NCBI GenBank assembly: GCA_008123405.1
Contig: VSSA01000018.1
Location: forward strand, 1 to 64,000
Source: Nocardioides sp. BGMRC 2183
Lineage (GTDB): Bacteria; Actinomycetota; Actinomycetes; Propionibacteriales; Nocardioidaceae
Length of the DNA stretch: 64,000 nucleotides
Direction of reading: 5' to 3'
The position numbers and the translations under genes are program-made. The notes beneath the pieces are model-generated. The model did no database searches. It was not told the DNA's origin and saw nothing but the letters and a program-made list of their open reading frames with translations. Shown piece after piece: positions 22,642 to 30,752 of this stretch (position 1 is its first letter; the number at the start of each line of letters is the position of its first letter).

Positions 22642-24378
22642 GTGCCGTACGTCGTCACCCAGTCCTGCTGCGCCGACGCCTCCTGCGTCGTCGCCTGCCC
22701 GGTCAACTGCATCCACCCCGCCCCCGGCGAGCCCGGGTTCGCCGAGGCCGAGATGGTGTACGTCGACGCAGCTGCGTGCGTCGGCTGCGGGGCCTGTGCC
22801 ACGGCGTGCCCGGTCGGGGCGATCAAGCCGGACACGGCGCTCAGCCCCGGTGAACAGGCCTTCGTCGGGCTGAACGCCGAGTACTACCAGGTCTTCCCGC
22901 ACGCCGACCGGCATCCGGTCGCCGTGGTGCCGCCGCAGCGCCGTACCCAGGGTGCCGGGCCCTACCGGGTCGCTGTCGTCGGGGCCGGGCCGGCCGGCCT
23001 CTACACCGCCGACGAGCTGCTCAAGCACCCCGAGGTGGCCGGCGTCGATGTCTACGACCGGCTGCGGACGCCGTACGGCTTGGTCCGGCACGGGGTGGCC
23101 CCGGACCACACCGCCACCAAGCAGGTCGCCTCGCTCTTCGCCGCGATCGAGGCACAGCCCCGGTTCCGCTACTTCCTGGGCGTCGACGTCGGCACCGACA
23201 TCACCCTGGCCGAGCTGCGCGAGCGCTACCACGCGGTCGTGTACGCCGTCGGCGCCTCCGCCGACCGCCGGCTCGGCATCCCCGGGGAGGACCTGCCCGG
23301 CTCGCTCGCCGCGACCGACCTGGTCGGCTGGTACAACGGCCACCCGGACAAGGTCGACCTCGACGTGCGGCTCGACCCGGAGCAGAATCCCTCGGGCCGA
23401 GTGGTCGTGGTCGGCAACGGCAACGTCGCTCTCGACGTCGCCCGGGTGCTGACCGGAGACGTCGAGAGCCTCAGCGCCACCGACATCGCCCCCGACGCGC
23501 TCGCCGCGCTGCGCGCCGGCGACGTCCGCGAAGTGGTCCTGCTCGGTCGTCGAGGCCCGGCCCAGTCCGCCTTCACCGTGCCGGAGCTGATCGGCCTCAC
23601 CGCGCTCGCCGAGGCCGGCAGCATCGACGTGGTGGTCGAGGCCGACCCGGGCGACCTGACCGCCGACGACACCCGCACCCGACTGTTGGCCGGCCTGGCC
23701 GCAACCTCGACCGAGGAGTCCGGACGGCGTCCGCGGATCGTGCTCCGCTTCGGGCTCTCCCCCGTCGCGATCCTCGGCACCGACCACGTCACCGGCGTGC
23801 GCGTCGTCCACAACCGGCTCAGCCCCAGGCCCGGGGGTAGCGTTGAGGCCGTGGCGACCGAGAGAGACGAGGAGATCGAGGCGGGCATGGTGATCCGCTC
23901 GATCGGTCACCGCGGCCTGCCGGTGGCCGGGCTGCCGTTCGACGACGTGCGTGGCACGGTCCCGCACGACGCCGGTCGGGTGGAGCCCGGCGTCTACGTG
24001 GCCGGGTGGATCAAGCGCGGGCCGGTCGGGTTCATCGGCACCAACAAGTCGTGTGCCACCGAGACCGTGACCAGCCTGCTCGACGACCTGGATCGCACCG
24101 ACGGCCGCGCCGCCGACGGCACCGCTCCTCGCGGCGACCTCGGCTCGATCGCGGACTTCGTGAGGGGCCGCTGCCCTGACGTCGCCGACCTCGCCGAGTG
24201 GCAGCGCCTGGACGCCACCGAACGCGAGCGCGGCCTCGCCGCCGGACGTCCCCGCCACAAGATCACGGATCCGGCCGAGCAGCGGAGGGCCTCGGCCCCC
24301 GCGACGGATCCCCGACCGCGCCGGGTCGGTGACGTCGTACGACGCCGCCGGGCGCTGGAGAGCAGCGGAGCACGATGA
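22642..24378 (+). CDS. fprB: ferredoxin-ferredoxin:NADP reductase fusion (FprB-like)
   Basis: 578 aa, GTG start. Residues ~1-65 are a bacterial 4Fe-4S ferredoxin domain with two Cys clusters (CCADASCVVACPVNC and CVGCGACATACPVGAI). From ~residue 108 it is an adrenodoxin-reductase-like FAD/NADPH domain: VAVVGAGPAGLYTADELL, TPYGLVRHGVAPDH, VVVVGNGNVALDVARVL, and WIKRGPVGFIGTNKSCATET. This is the FprB layout. It most likely feeds electrons from NADPH to the diiron oxygenase upstream. It overlaps the tetR gene by ATGA. Confidence 0.92.
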   Translation: MPYVVTQSCCADASCVVACPVNCIHPAPGEPGFAEAEMVYVDAAACVGCGACATACPVGAIKPDTALSPGEQAFVGLNAEYYQVFPHADRHPVAVVPPQRRTQGAGPYRVAVVGAGPAGLYTADELLKHPEVAGVDVYDRLRTPYGLVRHGVAPDHTATKQVASLFAAIEAQPRFRYFLGVDVGTDITLAELRERYHAVVYAVGASADRRLGIPGEDLPGSLAATDLVGWYNGHPDKVDLDVRLDPEQNPSGRVVVVGNGNVALDVARVLTGDVESLSATDIAPDALAALRAGDVREVVLLGRRGPAQSAFTVPELIGLTALAEAGSIDVVVEADPGDLTADDTRTRLLAGLAATSTEESGRRPRIVLRFGLSPVAILGTDHVTGVRVVHNRLSPRPGGSVEAVATERDEEIEAGMVIRSIGHRGLPVAGLPFDDVRGTVPHDAGRVEPGVYVAGWIKRGPVGFIGTNKSCATETVTSLLDDLDRTDGRAADGTAPRGDLGSIADFVRGRCPDVADLAEWQRLDATERERGLAAGRPRHKITDPAEQRRASAPATDPRPRRVGDVVRRRRALESSGAR

Positions 24379-25085
24379 GCGAACCCCGGCCCGACGGCCG
24401 CCGCCTGCGCTGGGAGCAGCACAAGCGCGAGCGGCGCCGCCACATCATCGACGCAGCGATCGTGGTGCTCGAGGAGCACCCGGCCGGCGAGTCGATCCAC
24501 GTCCAGCAGATCGCCGACCGGGCCGGGATCCACCGCACCGTGCTCTACCGGCACTTCGAGGACCGCACCGACCTCGATGTCGCGGTGCAGCGCGAGATCT
24601 GCCGCCGCGCCGGCGACGACCTCTTCGCGGTGATGAACCTCGAGGGCACGCCGAGCGAGATCACCCACCGGATCGTGGACACCTATGTCCGCTGGACGGT
24701 GGCGCACCCGTCGCTGATGCGCTTCGTCGAGCGCGACTTCGGGGTCGGGCCGACGACCCCGCTCGAGGAGGCGATCCAGGAGATCGCCGAGCGGATCGAG
24801 TTGCTGATCAACTCCTTCGTCGCGGTGATGGGCGTCGAGCTGCCCGAGGCCGACCGGGACGCACTCGACCCGTTCGTGTTCGGGCTGGTCGGCGGCGGCT
24901 TCCAGGCGGCCAAGCGCTGGGCCGCCCGCGGCGGTGACCGCCCCGCGCTCGAGGACTTCGTGGACCTGCTGGCGCGCAACATCTGGCGCCAGATCGTCGG
25001 CATCGCGGCCGAGCGGGGTATCGAATTCCCCGACGTGCCGGTGGACCAGCTGCTCGACCTGCTGGCCTCCCCCGACAACAGCTGA
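24375..25085 (+). CDS. TetR family regulator
   Basis: 236 aa. The DNA-binding domain near residues 15-65 reads RRHIIDAAIVVLEEHPAGESIHVQQIADRAGIHRTVLYRHFEDR. The rest is a long helical ligand domain with VFGLVGGGFQAAKRWAARGG. It is the last gene of the diiron oxygenase-fprB operon (4-bp overlap), so it probably senses a substrate or product of that oxygenase and controls the operon from the promoter at ~21.5 kb. Confidence 0.9.
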   Translation: MSEPRPDGRRLRWEQHKRERRRHIIDAAIVVLEEHPAGESIHVQQIADRAGIHRTVLYRHFEDRTDLDVAVQREICRRAGDDLFAVMNLEGTPSEITHRIVDTYVRWTVAHPSLMRFVERDFGVGPTTPLEEAIQEIAERIELLINSFVAVMGVELPEADRDALDPFVFGLVGGGFQAAKRWAARGGDRPALEDFVDLLARNIWRQIVGIAAERGIEFPDVPVDQLLDLLASPDNS

Positions 25086-25162
25086 GCGTCGGGGCTTCGG
25101 CGAACCCCTTCACAGCAACCACACAGCCCGGTCCGAGGACGCTCCGAGGCTGACGGGGCTCA

Positions 25163-25190
25163 CTGGTGGATGTCACCGTCCATCCACCAG
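25163..25190 (+). promoter_or_regulatory. 10-bp stem-loop overlapping the ribosome binding site
   Basis: CTGGTGGATG (25163-25172) and CATCCACCAG (25181-25190) pair perfectly around an 8-nt loop. The AGGAG of the DUF4956 gene begins at 25189, so the stem hides the first part of its Shine-Dalgarno sequence. Confidence 0.55.
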
Positions 25191-25201
25191 GAGTTCACCC
25201 C

Positions 25202-25810
25202 ATGCTGACCTCGCCCCTCGTCCTCGCCGACGTGGTCGCCATCGCCCTGCTCGTCTTCGGTCTCTTCTGGCGCCGGGACGGGCGTCGCGAGCTCGTCGTC
25301 GCCTTCCTCACCGTCAACGTCGGCGTGCTCGCGGTCACCGCGGCGCTGGCCGACGGGACGGTCGGCGCGGGGCTCGGACTCGGTCTCTTCGGCATCCTCT
25401 CCATCATTCGGCTCCGCTCGGAGGAGCTGACCCAGCGTGAGGTCGCCTACTACTTCGCGGCACTCGCGCTCGGCCTGCTCGGCGGCCTCTCGATCGCCGA
25501 TCCGGTGTTGGGGGTCGCGCTGATGGCCGCCATCCTCGCCGCGGTCGCGATCGGCGACCACCCGCGCATCGCCACCCGCACCGTCAGTCAGGAGCTGGTA
25601 CTCGACCAGGCCTGGACCGACCCGGCCGAGGCCATCGCCCAGGTGCGGGCCCTGACCGGCATCCCCACCGCCACGGCCACCGTGGTTCGAGTCGACCTGG
25701 TCAACGACACCACGCTGGTGATCGCCCGCTACCGACCCGAGCGTGCTGCGGACGCCGCGCAGCGCCCGGCCGCGGTGACCGGCCTCCACCTGGAGTCGAG
25801 CGCCCGATGA
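25202..25810 (+). CDS. DUF4956 membrane protein
   Basis: 202 aa from ATG 25202. About four membrane helices occupy the N-terminal 125 residues (ADVVAIALLVFGLFW, LVVAFLTVNVGVLAVTAALA, GLGLGLFGILSIIRLRSEEL, YYFAALALGLLGGLSIADPV). The soluble C-terminus is IPTATATVVRVDLVNDTTLV. RLRSEELTQREVAYYF is the conserved DUF4956 loop. The family is nearly always next to a VTC-domain polyphosphate polymerase, as here (ATGA overlap), and probably forms its membrane partner. A stem-loop over the ribosome site may control translation. Confidence 0.88.
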   Translation: MLTSPLVLADVVAIALLVFGLFWRRDGRRELVVAFLTVNVGVLAVTAALADGTVGAGLGLGLFGILSIIRLRSEELTQREVAYYFAALALGLLGGLSIADPVLGVALMAAILAAVAIGDHPRIATRTVSQELVLDQAWTDPAEAIAQVRALTGIPTATATVVRVDLVNDTTLVIARYRPERAADAAQRPAAVTGLHLESSAR

Positions 25811-26622
25811 GCGCCCGCTCCACCGCGCCGGCACCGGAGATGTCGACGCTCACCGCCACCTTGGCCCGGATCGACCTGGACCTGTTGATCGAACAGGCCG
25901 CCCTGCTCACCCGGGTCGACCGCAAGTACGTCGTGCCCGCCAGGGTGCTGGCGCACCTGGTGGCCGGGCTGCCGGACGATGCCTGCGTGCTGGAGGTGGC
26001 GGGGCGTCGTACGGCTGCCTATCACTCGCTCTACCTGGACACCCCGGACCGCGAGAGCTATCTGCTCGCCGGGCGGAAGCGGCGGCGGCGTTGGAAGGTC
26101 CGCACCCGCACCTATCTGGAGACCGGTCGGAGCTTCGTGGAGCTGAAGACCGCCGGCTCCCGCGGAAGCACCGTCAAGGAGCGGATCGAGCTGCCGGGAC
26201 ACCGCGCGGGCGACGACCTCGACCCTCTCGGGCGCGCCTGGATCGCCGAGCGACTCGGCCAGCAGCGTGCCGCCGTGCTGCAGCCCACCCTGGCCACCTC
26301 CTACCAGCGCAGCACTCTCTTCCTGCCCGGCTCCGGCGCACGCGCCACGATCGATGAGGATCTCCGCTTCGACGCGGTGCCGAGCGCCGGTGGCGCACCC
26401 GAGTCCCTCGGCATGCCCGGCCGCGCCATCGTGGAGACGAAGTCCGGCGCGCGCCCCTCCGAGGTCGACCGCCTGCTGTGGCGCTGCGGCTTCCGGCCGA
26501 CAGCGATCAGCAAGTACGGCGTCGGGCTGGCCGGCCTCGACCCGAGCCTGCCCCGGCTGAAGTGGCACCGCACCCTCGATCGGCACCTCGACCTTCCGCG
26601 GCCGGTGGAACGGATCGCCTGA
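25807..26622 (+). CDS. VTC-domain polyphosphate polymerase-like protein
   Basis: 271 aa. The VTC tunnel fold is marked by LLTRVDRKYVVPARVL (phosphate-binding Arg and Lys at the start), YHSLYLDTPDRESYLLAGRKRRRRWKVRTRTYLETG, FVELKTAG, and IVETKSGARPSEVDRLL near the end; the basic residues and the two Glu in ELK/ETK line the active tunnel. Vtc4-type proteins make polyphosphate from ATP. Bacterial ones next to DUF4956 are thought to act at the membrane. Activity is inferred from the fold. Confidence 0.85.
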   Translation: MSARSTAPAPEMSTLTATLARIDLDLLIEQAALLTRVDRKYVVPARVLAHLVAGLPDDACVLEVAGRRTAAYHSLYLDTPDRESYLLAGRKRRRRWKVRTRTYLETGRSFVELKTAGSRGSTVKERIELPGHRAGDDLDPLGRAWIAERLGQQRAAVLQPTLATSYQRSTLFLPGSGARATIDEDLRFDAVPSAGGAPESLGMPGRAIVETKSGARPSEVDRLLWRCGFRPTAISKYGVGLAGLDPSLPRLKWHRTLDRHLDLPRPVERIA

Positions 26623-26630
26623 GCACGTCT

Positions 26631-26660
26631 CTGGACAGATGTCTAGGTGGCTTCTAGCCT
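26631..26660 (+). promoter_or_regulatory. promoter with overlapping palindrome for the LLM gene
   Basis: TGGACA (26632-26637), 17 bp, TAGCCT (26655-26660), 7 bp, GTG at 26668: a leaderless promoter. A 16-bp imperfect palindrome (CTGGACAGATGTCTAG, 26631-26646) covers the -35 and could be a repressor site. Confidence 0.5.
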
Positions 26661-26667
26661 TCGAGCC

Positions 26668-27765
26668 GTGACTGCGCTCGCACCCCCCGAGTTCCCCGAG
26701 CTCGCCTGCTATGGCCTGGCCGGGCACAGCGCCCAACCAGCCGACCTGATCGACGAGGTGCGGCTCGCCGAGCGGATCGGTCTCGGCTCGGTCTTCCTCT
26801 CCGAGCGTTTCAACGCGAAGGACGCCGCGGTGATGGCCGGCCTCGCCGCCGCAGTCAGCGAGCGGATCGGGATCGCCACCGCCGCCACCAACCCCCACAC
26901 CCGGCATCCGCTGGTCACCGCGACGATGGCGACCACGCTGCACCGCGCCACGGGCGGGCGCTACGCGCTCGGTCTCGGCCGTGGCTTCGACCTGCTCTTC
27001 GACCTGATGGGCGTCGAGCGGGTGACCGGCGCGCGGCTGCGGGAGACCACCGAGATTCTGCGCACGCTGTGGTCCGGCGGCAGCGTGGTCGGGTACGACG
27101 GCCCCGCCGGCACGTTCGACTACCTCAGCCAGGACAGCAGCTTCGACGAGCACATCCCGGTGTTGATGATGGCGATCGGTGACCGCACCCTCGAGCTCGC
27201 CGGACAGGTCGCCGACGGCGTCGTACTGCACACCTTCTTCACCGACGACACCCTGCGCCGCGCCGTGGAGGTGATCCGCAACGCGGCAGCCGACGCCGGA
27301 CGCGACCCCGGGTCGGTCCGGATCTGGTCGGTGCTCGCCACGGTCACCGACGAGGTTCCGACCGAGCTGCGACTGCGCAAGCTGGTCGGCCGATTGGCCA
27401 CCTACCTCCAGGGGTACGGCGAGGTCCTCGTCCGCGCCAACGGGTGGGACCTGGCCGACCTGGAGCGGTTCCGCAACGACACGCTGGTGCAGGGTTATCC
27501 CGGCGCCTTCGACGCGGTCGGCACCGTCGAGGAACTGACCCACCTGCGCGACGACGTCCTGCCAGCCGCCTGGCTGGCCGCCTCGGCGACCGGGACGCCC
27601 GCCGACTGTGCCACCCGGATCACCGACCAGCTCGCCGCGGGCGCAGACAGCGTCGTCCTCCACGGCGCCACCCCGGCGGAGCTCTCCCCGGTCCTGGAGG
27701 CGTGGCGGGAGCAGCGACCCGACGGGCTCGATGCGCTGCCGGCCAACCCGGGGTGGATGCGGTGA
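26668..27765 (+). CDS. LLM class F420-dependent oxidoreductase (TIGR03857-like)
   Basis: 365 aa from GTG 26668, placed seven bases after a -10 box. The luciferase-like TIM barrel is visible in LIDEVRLAERIGLGSVFLSERF, RIGIATAATNPHTRHPLVTA, RYALGLGRGFDLLFDLMGV and IPVLMMAIGDRTLELAGQVADGVVL. Actinobacterial members use F420H2 or FMNH2. The start and the GRGFD region fit the TIGR03857 group. It overlaps the APH-like gene by GTGA, so they form one operon. Substrate unknown. Confidence 0.85.
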   Translation: MTALAPPEFPELACYGLAGHSAQPADLIDEVRLAERIGLGSVFLSERFNAKDAAVMAGLAAAVSERIGIATAATNPHTRHPLVTATMATTLHRATGGRYALGLGRGFDLLFDLMGVERVTGARLRETTEILRTLWSGGSVVGYDGPAGTFDYLSQDSSFDEHIPVLMMAIGDRTLELAGQVADGVVLHTFFTDDTLRRAVEVIRNAAADAGRDPGSVRIWSVLATVTDEVPTELRLRKLVGRLATYLQGYGEVLVRANGWDLADLERFRNDTLVQGYPGAFDAVGTVEELTHLRDDVLPAAWLAASATGTPADCATRITDQLAAGADSVVLHGATPAELSPVLEAWREQRPDGLDALPANPGWMR

Positions 27766-28814
27766 GCGCGCCCGCGCTGATCTCGACACGTGCGGAGATC
27801 ACCCTGGACTGGGCTCGCCAGGTGTTCGGCGACGCCGTGGAGGCCGTCGAGGTCGAGCCGGTGGGGACCGGCCAGATCGGCACCTGCTACCGAGCCCGGC
27901 TCGCCGCGCCTCCGGGTGCCGGCTTGCCGAGGAGCGTTCTGGTGAAGCTGCCCGCCGAGGACCCGGCGGCTCGCTCCCTGCTGGCCGGTGTCTACCGCAG
28001 CGAGGTCCGTTTCTACGCGGAGATCGCCGCGACCGTCGCGATCCGCGTGCCCGCCACCCACCTGGCCACCTGGGCCGGCGACGGCGCGGAGTTCACCCTG
28101 GTGATGGGCGATGCGGCCCCCGCCGAGCAGGGCGACCAGCTCGCCGGCTGCACGCCGGCCCAAGCGCGGGACGCGGTGCTCAACCTGGCCGGCCTGCACG
28201 GGCCCCGCTGGTGTGACCCGTCGCTGCTGGAGATCGAGGGCCTGAACATCAACGGACCCGACGACGCCGCGCTGATGGCCGACCTCTTCGGTCCGGCCAC
28301 CGACATCTTCGTCGACGGCCTCGGCGACCTGCTGAGCGCAGCGACAGTGGCGACACTGCGCGAGGTCGCGGCGGTGATCGGCCCGTGGGCGCTGGGCCGC
28401 GCGGAACGCTTCGGGCTGGTGCACGGCGACTACCGGCTCGACAACCTCCTCTTCCCGCCCGACGGGCGGCCCGGCGTGATCGCGGTCGACTGGCAGACGC
28501 TCTCGCTGGCGCTGCCCGCCCGGGATCTCGCCTACTTCACCGGCACCGGGCTGGAGACCGGGCTGCGTCGTACCGAGGAGCGAGGGCTGGTCGCCGCCTA
28601 CCACGCCGCGCTGGTGGGACACGGGGTCGCCGGCTATGACCTCGACCTGTGCTGGGAGGACTACCGGTACTCGATGCTGCAGGGGCCGCTGGTCGCCGTC
28701 TTCGGCTGTGCCTACGGCACCCGGACCGAGCGAGGGGACCGGATGTTCGCAGTCATGGTGGAGCGGGCCTGCGCGGCGATCCGGGAGCTGGGGAGCCTCG
28801 ATCTGGTGGGGTGA
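27762..28814 (+). CDS. phosphotransferase (APH/choline-kinase fold)
   Basis: 350 aa from GTG 27762, which overlaps the LLM stop. The kinase fold has LVKLPAEDP (ATP-binding Lys), VHGDYRLDNLLF (catalytic loop HGD-x4-N) and IAVDWQTLSLALPARDLAYF (metal Asp). Close relatives in actinobacteria are often beside acyl-CoA dehydrogenase or LLM genes and act on small alcohols or are ecdysteroid-kinase-like. Substrate not visible. Operon with the LLM oxidoreductase suggests a shared degradation or detoxification step. Confidence 0.85.
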   Translation: MSAPALISTRAEITLDWARQVFGDAVEAVEVEPVGTGQIGTCYRARLAAPPGAGLPRSVLVKLPAEDPAARSLLAGVYRSEVRFYAEIAATVAIRVPATHLATWAGDGAEFTLVMGDAAPAEQGDQLAGCTPAQARDAVLNLAGLHGPRWCDPSLLEIEGLNINGPDDAALMADLFGPATDIFVDGLGDLLSAATVATLREVAAVIGPWALGRAERFGLVHGDYRLDNLLFPPDGRPGVIAVDWQTLSLALPARDLAYFTGTGLETGLRRTEERGLVAAYHAALVGHGVAGYDLDLCWEDYRYSMLQGPLVAVFGCAYGTRTERGDRMFAVMVERACAAIRELGSLDLVG

Positions 28815-28826
28815 GGCGGGGCGGTC

Positions 28827-28906
28827 AGTTTCACCGCCATCCCGGTGAAGCTGCGGCGTTGGTGGCGAAGTTTCGGCCCCAACACGTCAGTTTCACCACC
28901 AACGCC
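28827..28906. repeat. paired hairpins, family C
   Basis: CAGTTTCACCG/CGGTGAAGCTG (28827-28854), then GCGTTGGTGG/CCACCAACGC (28857-28906) with another CAGTTTCACC inside. The CAGTTTCACCG word recurs as hairpins at 36745-36833. It lies directly after the APH-like gene stop and may end its transcript. Confidence 0.65.
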
Positions 28907-28953
28907 TGGTACGACGACGACCCCGCCCCCGCACCTCGGGTGAGAATGTCCGG

Positions 28954-29454
28954 GTGACCCCGACGCGACCGGCCACCGACGCGGACCGCCTCGCCGTCGT
29001 ACAGGCGCTCTCGAAGGCGCGGCGCAACGAGGAGCTCCCGGCCGACGAACAGCTCGAACGCACCGAACGTGCACTCGAGGCCGTCTGGGTCGAGACGCTG
29101 AAGGAGCTCGTCGCCGATCTGTCCGATCAGCCGAGACTGCCGGTCCCCAGCCCCGTCGCCGCGGAGGGCACGCACACGGGCACGCGGCGGGGGTTCCTCA
29201 TCGGCCTCGGCTGCCTGCTCGTCGGGACAGCGACCGGCGTCACGATCGCGTCGGTGGACACGAGCGGCGAGGACGAGAAGGGCGAGAAGGGCGAGGAAGG
29301 CGATGAGCCCCAGCCGGCGCCGTCCACCCCTGACTGGTCCGACTTCGAGCTCAAGACCCCGGAATGGTCCGAGTTCGAGCTCGAGACCCCGAACTGGTCC
29401 GAGTTCACGCCGACGACCCCCGAGCCGTCGGTCCGGCGCTCACCGACGGGCTGA
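28954..29454 (+). CDS. DUF1707-like membrane protein with WSEFE repeats
   Basis: 166 aa, GTG start. Residues ~5-58 (ATDADRLAVVQALSKARRNEEL, then TERALEAVWVETLKELVADL) resemble the DUF1707 SHOCT-like helical module. One membrane helix follows at ~80-101 (RRGFLIGLGCLLVGTATGVTI). Outside, after an acidic stretch, come three repeats of about 10 residues, each with WS(D/E)F (DWSDFELKTPE, EWSEFELETPN, NWSEFTPTTPE). A GAGAAT box six bases before the start suggests a leaderless mRNA. Function unknown. Confidence 0.7.
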   Translation: MTPTRPATDADRLAVVQALSKARRNEELPADEQLERTERALEAVWVETLKELVADLSDQPRLPVPSPVAAEGTHTGTRRGFLIGLGCLLVGTATGVTIASVDTSGEDEKGEKGEEGDEPQPAPSTPDWSDFELKTPEWSEFELETPNWSEFTPTTPEPSVRRSPTG

Positions 29455-29469
29455 CCGACCATCGCGAGG

Positions 29470-30159
29470 TCAGCTACCACGCTCGGGCCGCACCTCGCTG
29501 CGCAGGTCACCCATCATCGCGTCCAGCGACGCCGCCGTCATCGCCGCGGTGCGCAGCTCGTCGAGGAGTCCGGTCGGCACGGTGCCGTCGTACTTGTAGT
29601 AGATGGTGTGCTCGACGCTCGCCCAGAAATCCATCGCGATAGTGCGGATCTGCAGCTCCACCGGCACGTGCTCGGTGCGGTCGGAGAGGTAGACCGGGAT
29701 CTCGATGATGAGGTGCAGGCTGCGATAGCCATTGGGTTTGGGGGTGGCGATGTAGTCCTCGACCTCGAGGACGGTCACGTCGGGCTGACTGGTCAGCATG
29801 TCGCTGATCCAGTAGACGTCGCTCTCGAACGGGCAGACCACCCGCACACCGGCGATGTCGCGGATGTTGGCGGTGATCCCCTCGACGGTCGGCTCGCAGC
29901 CGACCCGGGCGACCTTGGCGATCACGCTCTCCGGCGACTTCAGCCGGGTCCGGACGTGCTCGATCGGGCTGTGGTCGTGGGTCTCCTCGAACTCCTCACG
30001 GAGGATCGAGATCTTCGTGGTCACCTCGTCGAGTGCGAACTTGTAGCGCAGTCGGAACCGCAGCAGCCGACGTCGTACGTCACGGTCGATGCCGTCGTGG
30101 ACGAAGCTCAGATCCTCGTCATCGGTGCGTCCATCGCTGGCGTCGGCTTCGATCGTCAT
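29470..30159 (-). CDS. small alarmone synthetase (RelA/SpoT domain)
   Basis: 229 aa, one catalytic domain and no HD hydrolase or TGS/ACT regions, as in RelP/RelQ-type small alarmone synthetases. Synthetase motifs: RLKSPESVIAKV (G-loop Lys), IRDIAGVRVVCPFESDVY, YIATPKPNGYRSLHLII, and VPVELQIRTIAMDFWASVEH (E-x-Q-x-R-T). It should transfer pyrophosphate from ATP to GTP/GDP. The N-terminal helix with the Asp/Glu-rich start lies outside the domain. Transcribed alone, convergent with the DUF1707-like gene. Confidence 0.9.
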   Translation of the reverse strand: MTIEADASDGRTDDEDLSFVHDGIDRDVRRRLLRFRLRYKFALDEVTTKISILREEFEETHDHSPIEHVRTRLKSPESVIAKVARVGCEPTVEGITANIRDIAGVRVVCPFESDVYWISDMLTSQPDVTVLEVEDYIATPKPNGYRSLHLIIEIPVYLSDRTEHVPVELQIRTIAMDFWASVEHTIYYKYDGTVPTGLLDELRTAAMTAASLDAMMGDLRSEVRPERGS

Positions 30160-30264
30160 CTCGCCCTCCGGTGGTGTCCACCCAGGATGCCTGGCCGGGC
30201 AAGGAGACCGCGTTGCTCAGCGCCGTCCGTGGAGGCTGGCACCCCGGGCCACGGTCGGCGAGGG

Positions 30265-30303
30265 CGGTGGTCGAGAGCTCTCCCCCCACGCCCCCGACCA
30301 CCG
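30265..30303. repeat. inverted repeat in the intergenic region upstream of the alarmone synthetase
   Basis: CGGTGGTCG (30265-30273) and CGACCACCG (30295-30303) form a perfect 9-bp stem. The 267 bp between 30160 and 30426 hold nothing else I can support. It could be a terminator of the gene at 30427-30714 reading the other way or a regulator site. Confidence 0.4.
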
Positions 30304-30426
30304 TCGGCTCGGAGGCCGGCCACCCCCGCAGTCGGCCGGCTCTCGGCACGCTAGTGCCGGCGTGCGGAGGATGCCGCGCGAATGCGGGCGATCGGGACGA
30401 AGGTCCCGGCCTGGCTGTCGGGGACC

Positions 30427-30714
30427 TCAGCCGCGGACGGCGGCGTGGATCTCCTCGAGCTGCTCCCTCAGGTCCGGGATCTGCTTGACGAGAGCGATCT
30501 CCTCGGCGAGGACGCCGAGCAGCTCCTGCACCTGGCCGAGCACCTCCTTCGTCTCGGCCAAGGTGGCGTCGACGACCGCCATCCGCTCGTCCACACCGCT
30601 CAGCGTGGTGTCGACCGACCCCAGCGTGGTGTCGACGTTGCCGAGCGCCTTGTGGGCGCCGGCGAGCACCTTGTCGGCGCGCTTGAGCACCTCTCCGACG
30701 GGATTGAGCCCCAT
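30427..30714 (-). CDS. coiled-coil hypothetical protein, 95 aa
   Basis: The ATG at 30714 is preceded by GAGGAAGGAACG. The whole protein is helical with heptad-like spacing and an internal repeat of VDTTLGSVDTTLSGVDERM type, then TLAETKEVLGQVQELLGVL. It looks like a coiled-coil or phasin-like amphipathic protein. I do not recognise a family. It is 38 bp downstream of the Vgb-like gene on the same strand and may be co-transcribed. The longer open frame upstream is a shadow of that gene. Confidence 0.65.
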   Translation of the reverse strand: MGLNPVGEVLKRADKVLAGAHKALGNVDTTLGSVDTTLSGVDERMAVVDATLAETKEVLGQVQELLGVLAEEIALVKQIPDLREQLEEIHAAVRG

Positions 30715-30752
30715 GGTTCGTTCCTTCCTCGGTCGGTGGATCCGGGCTGCGG

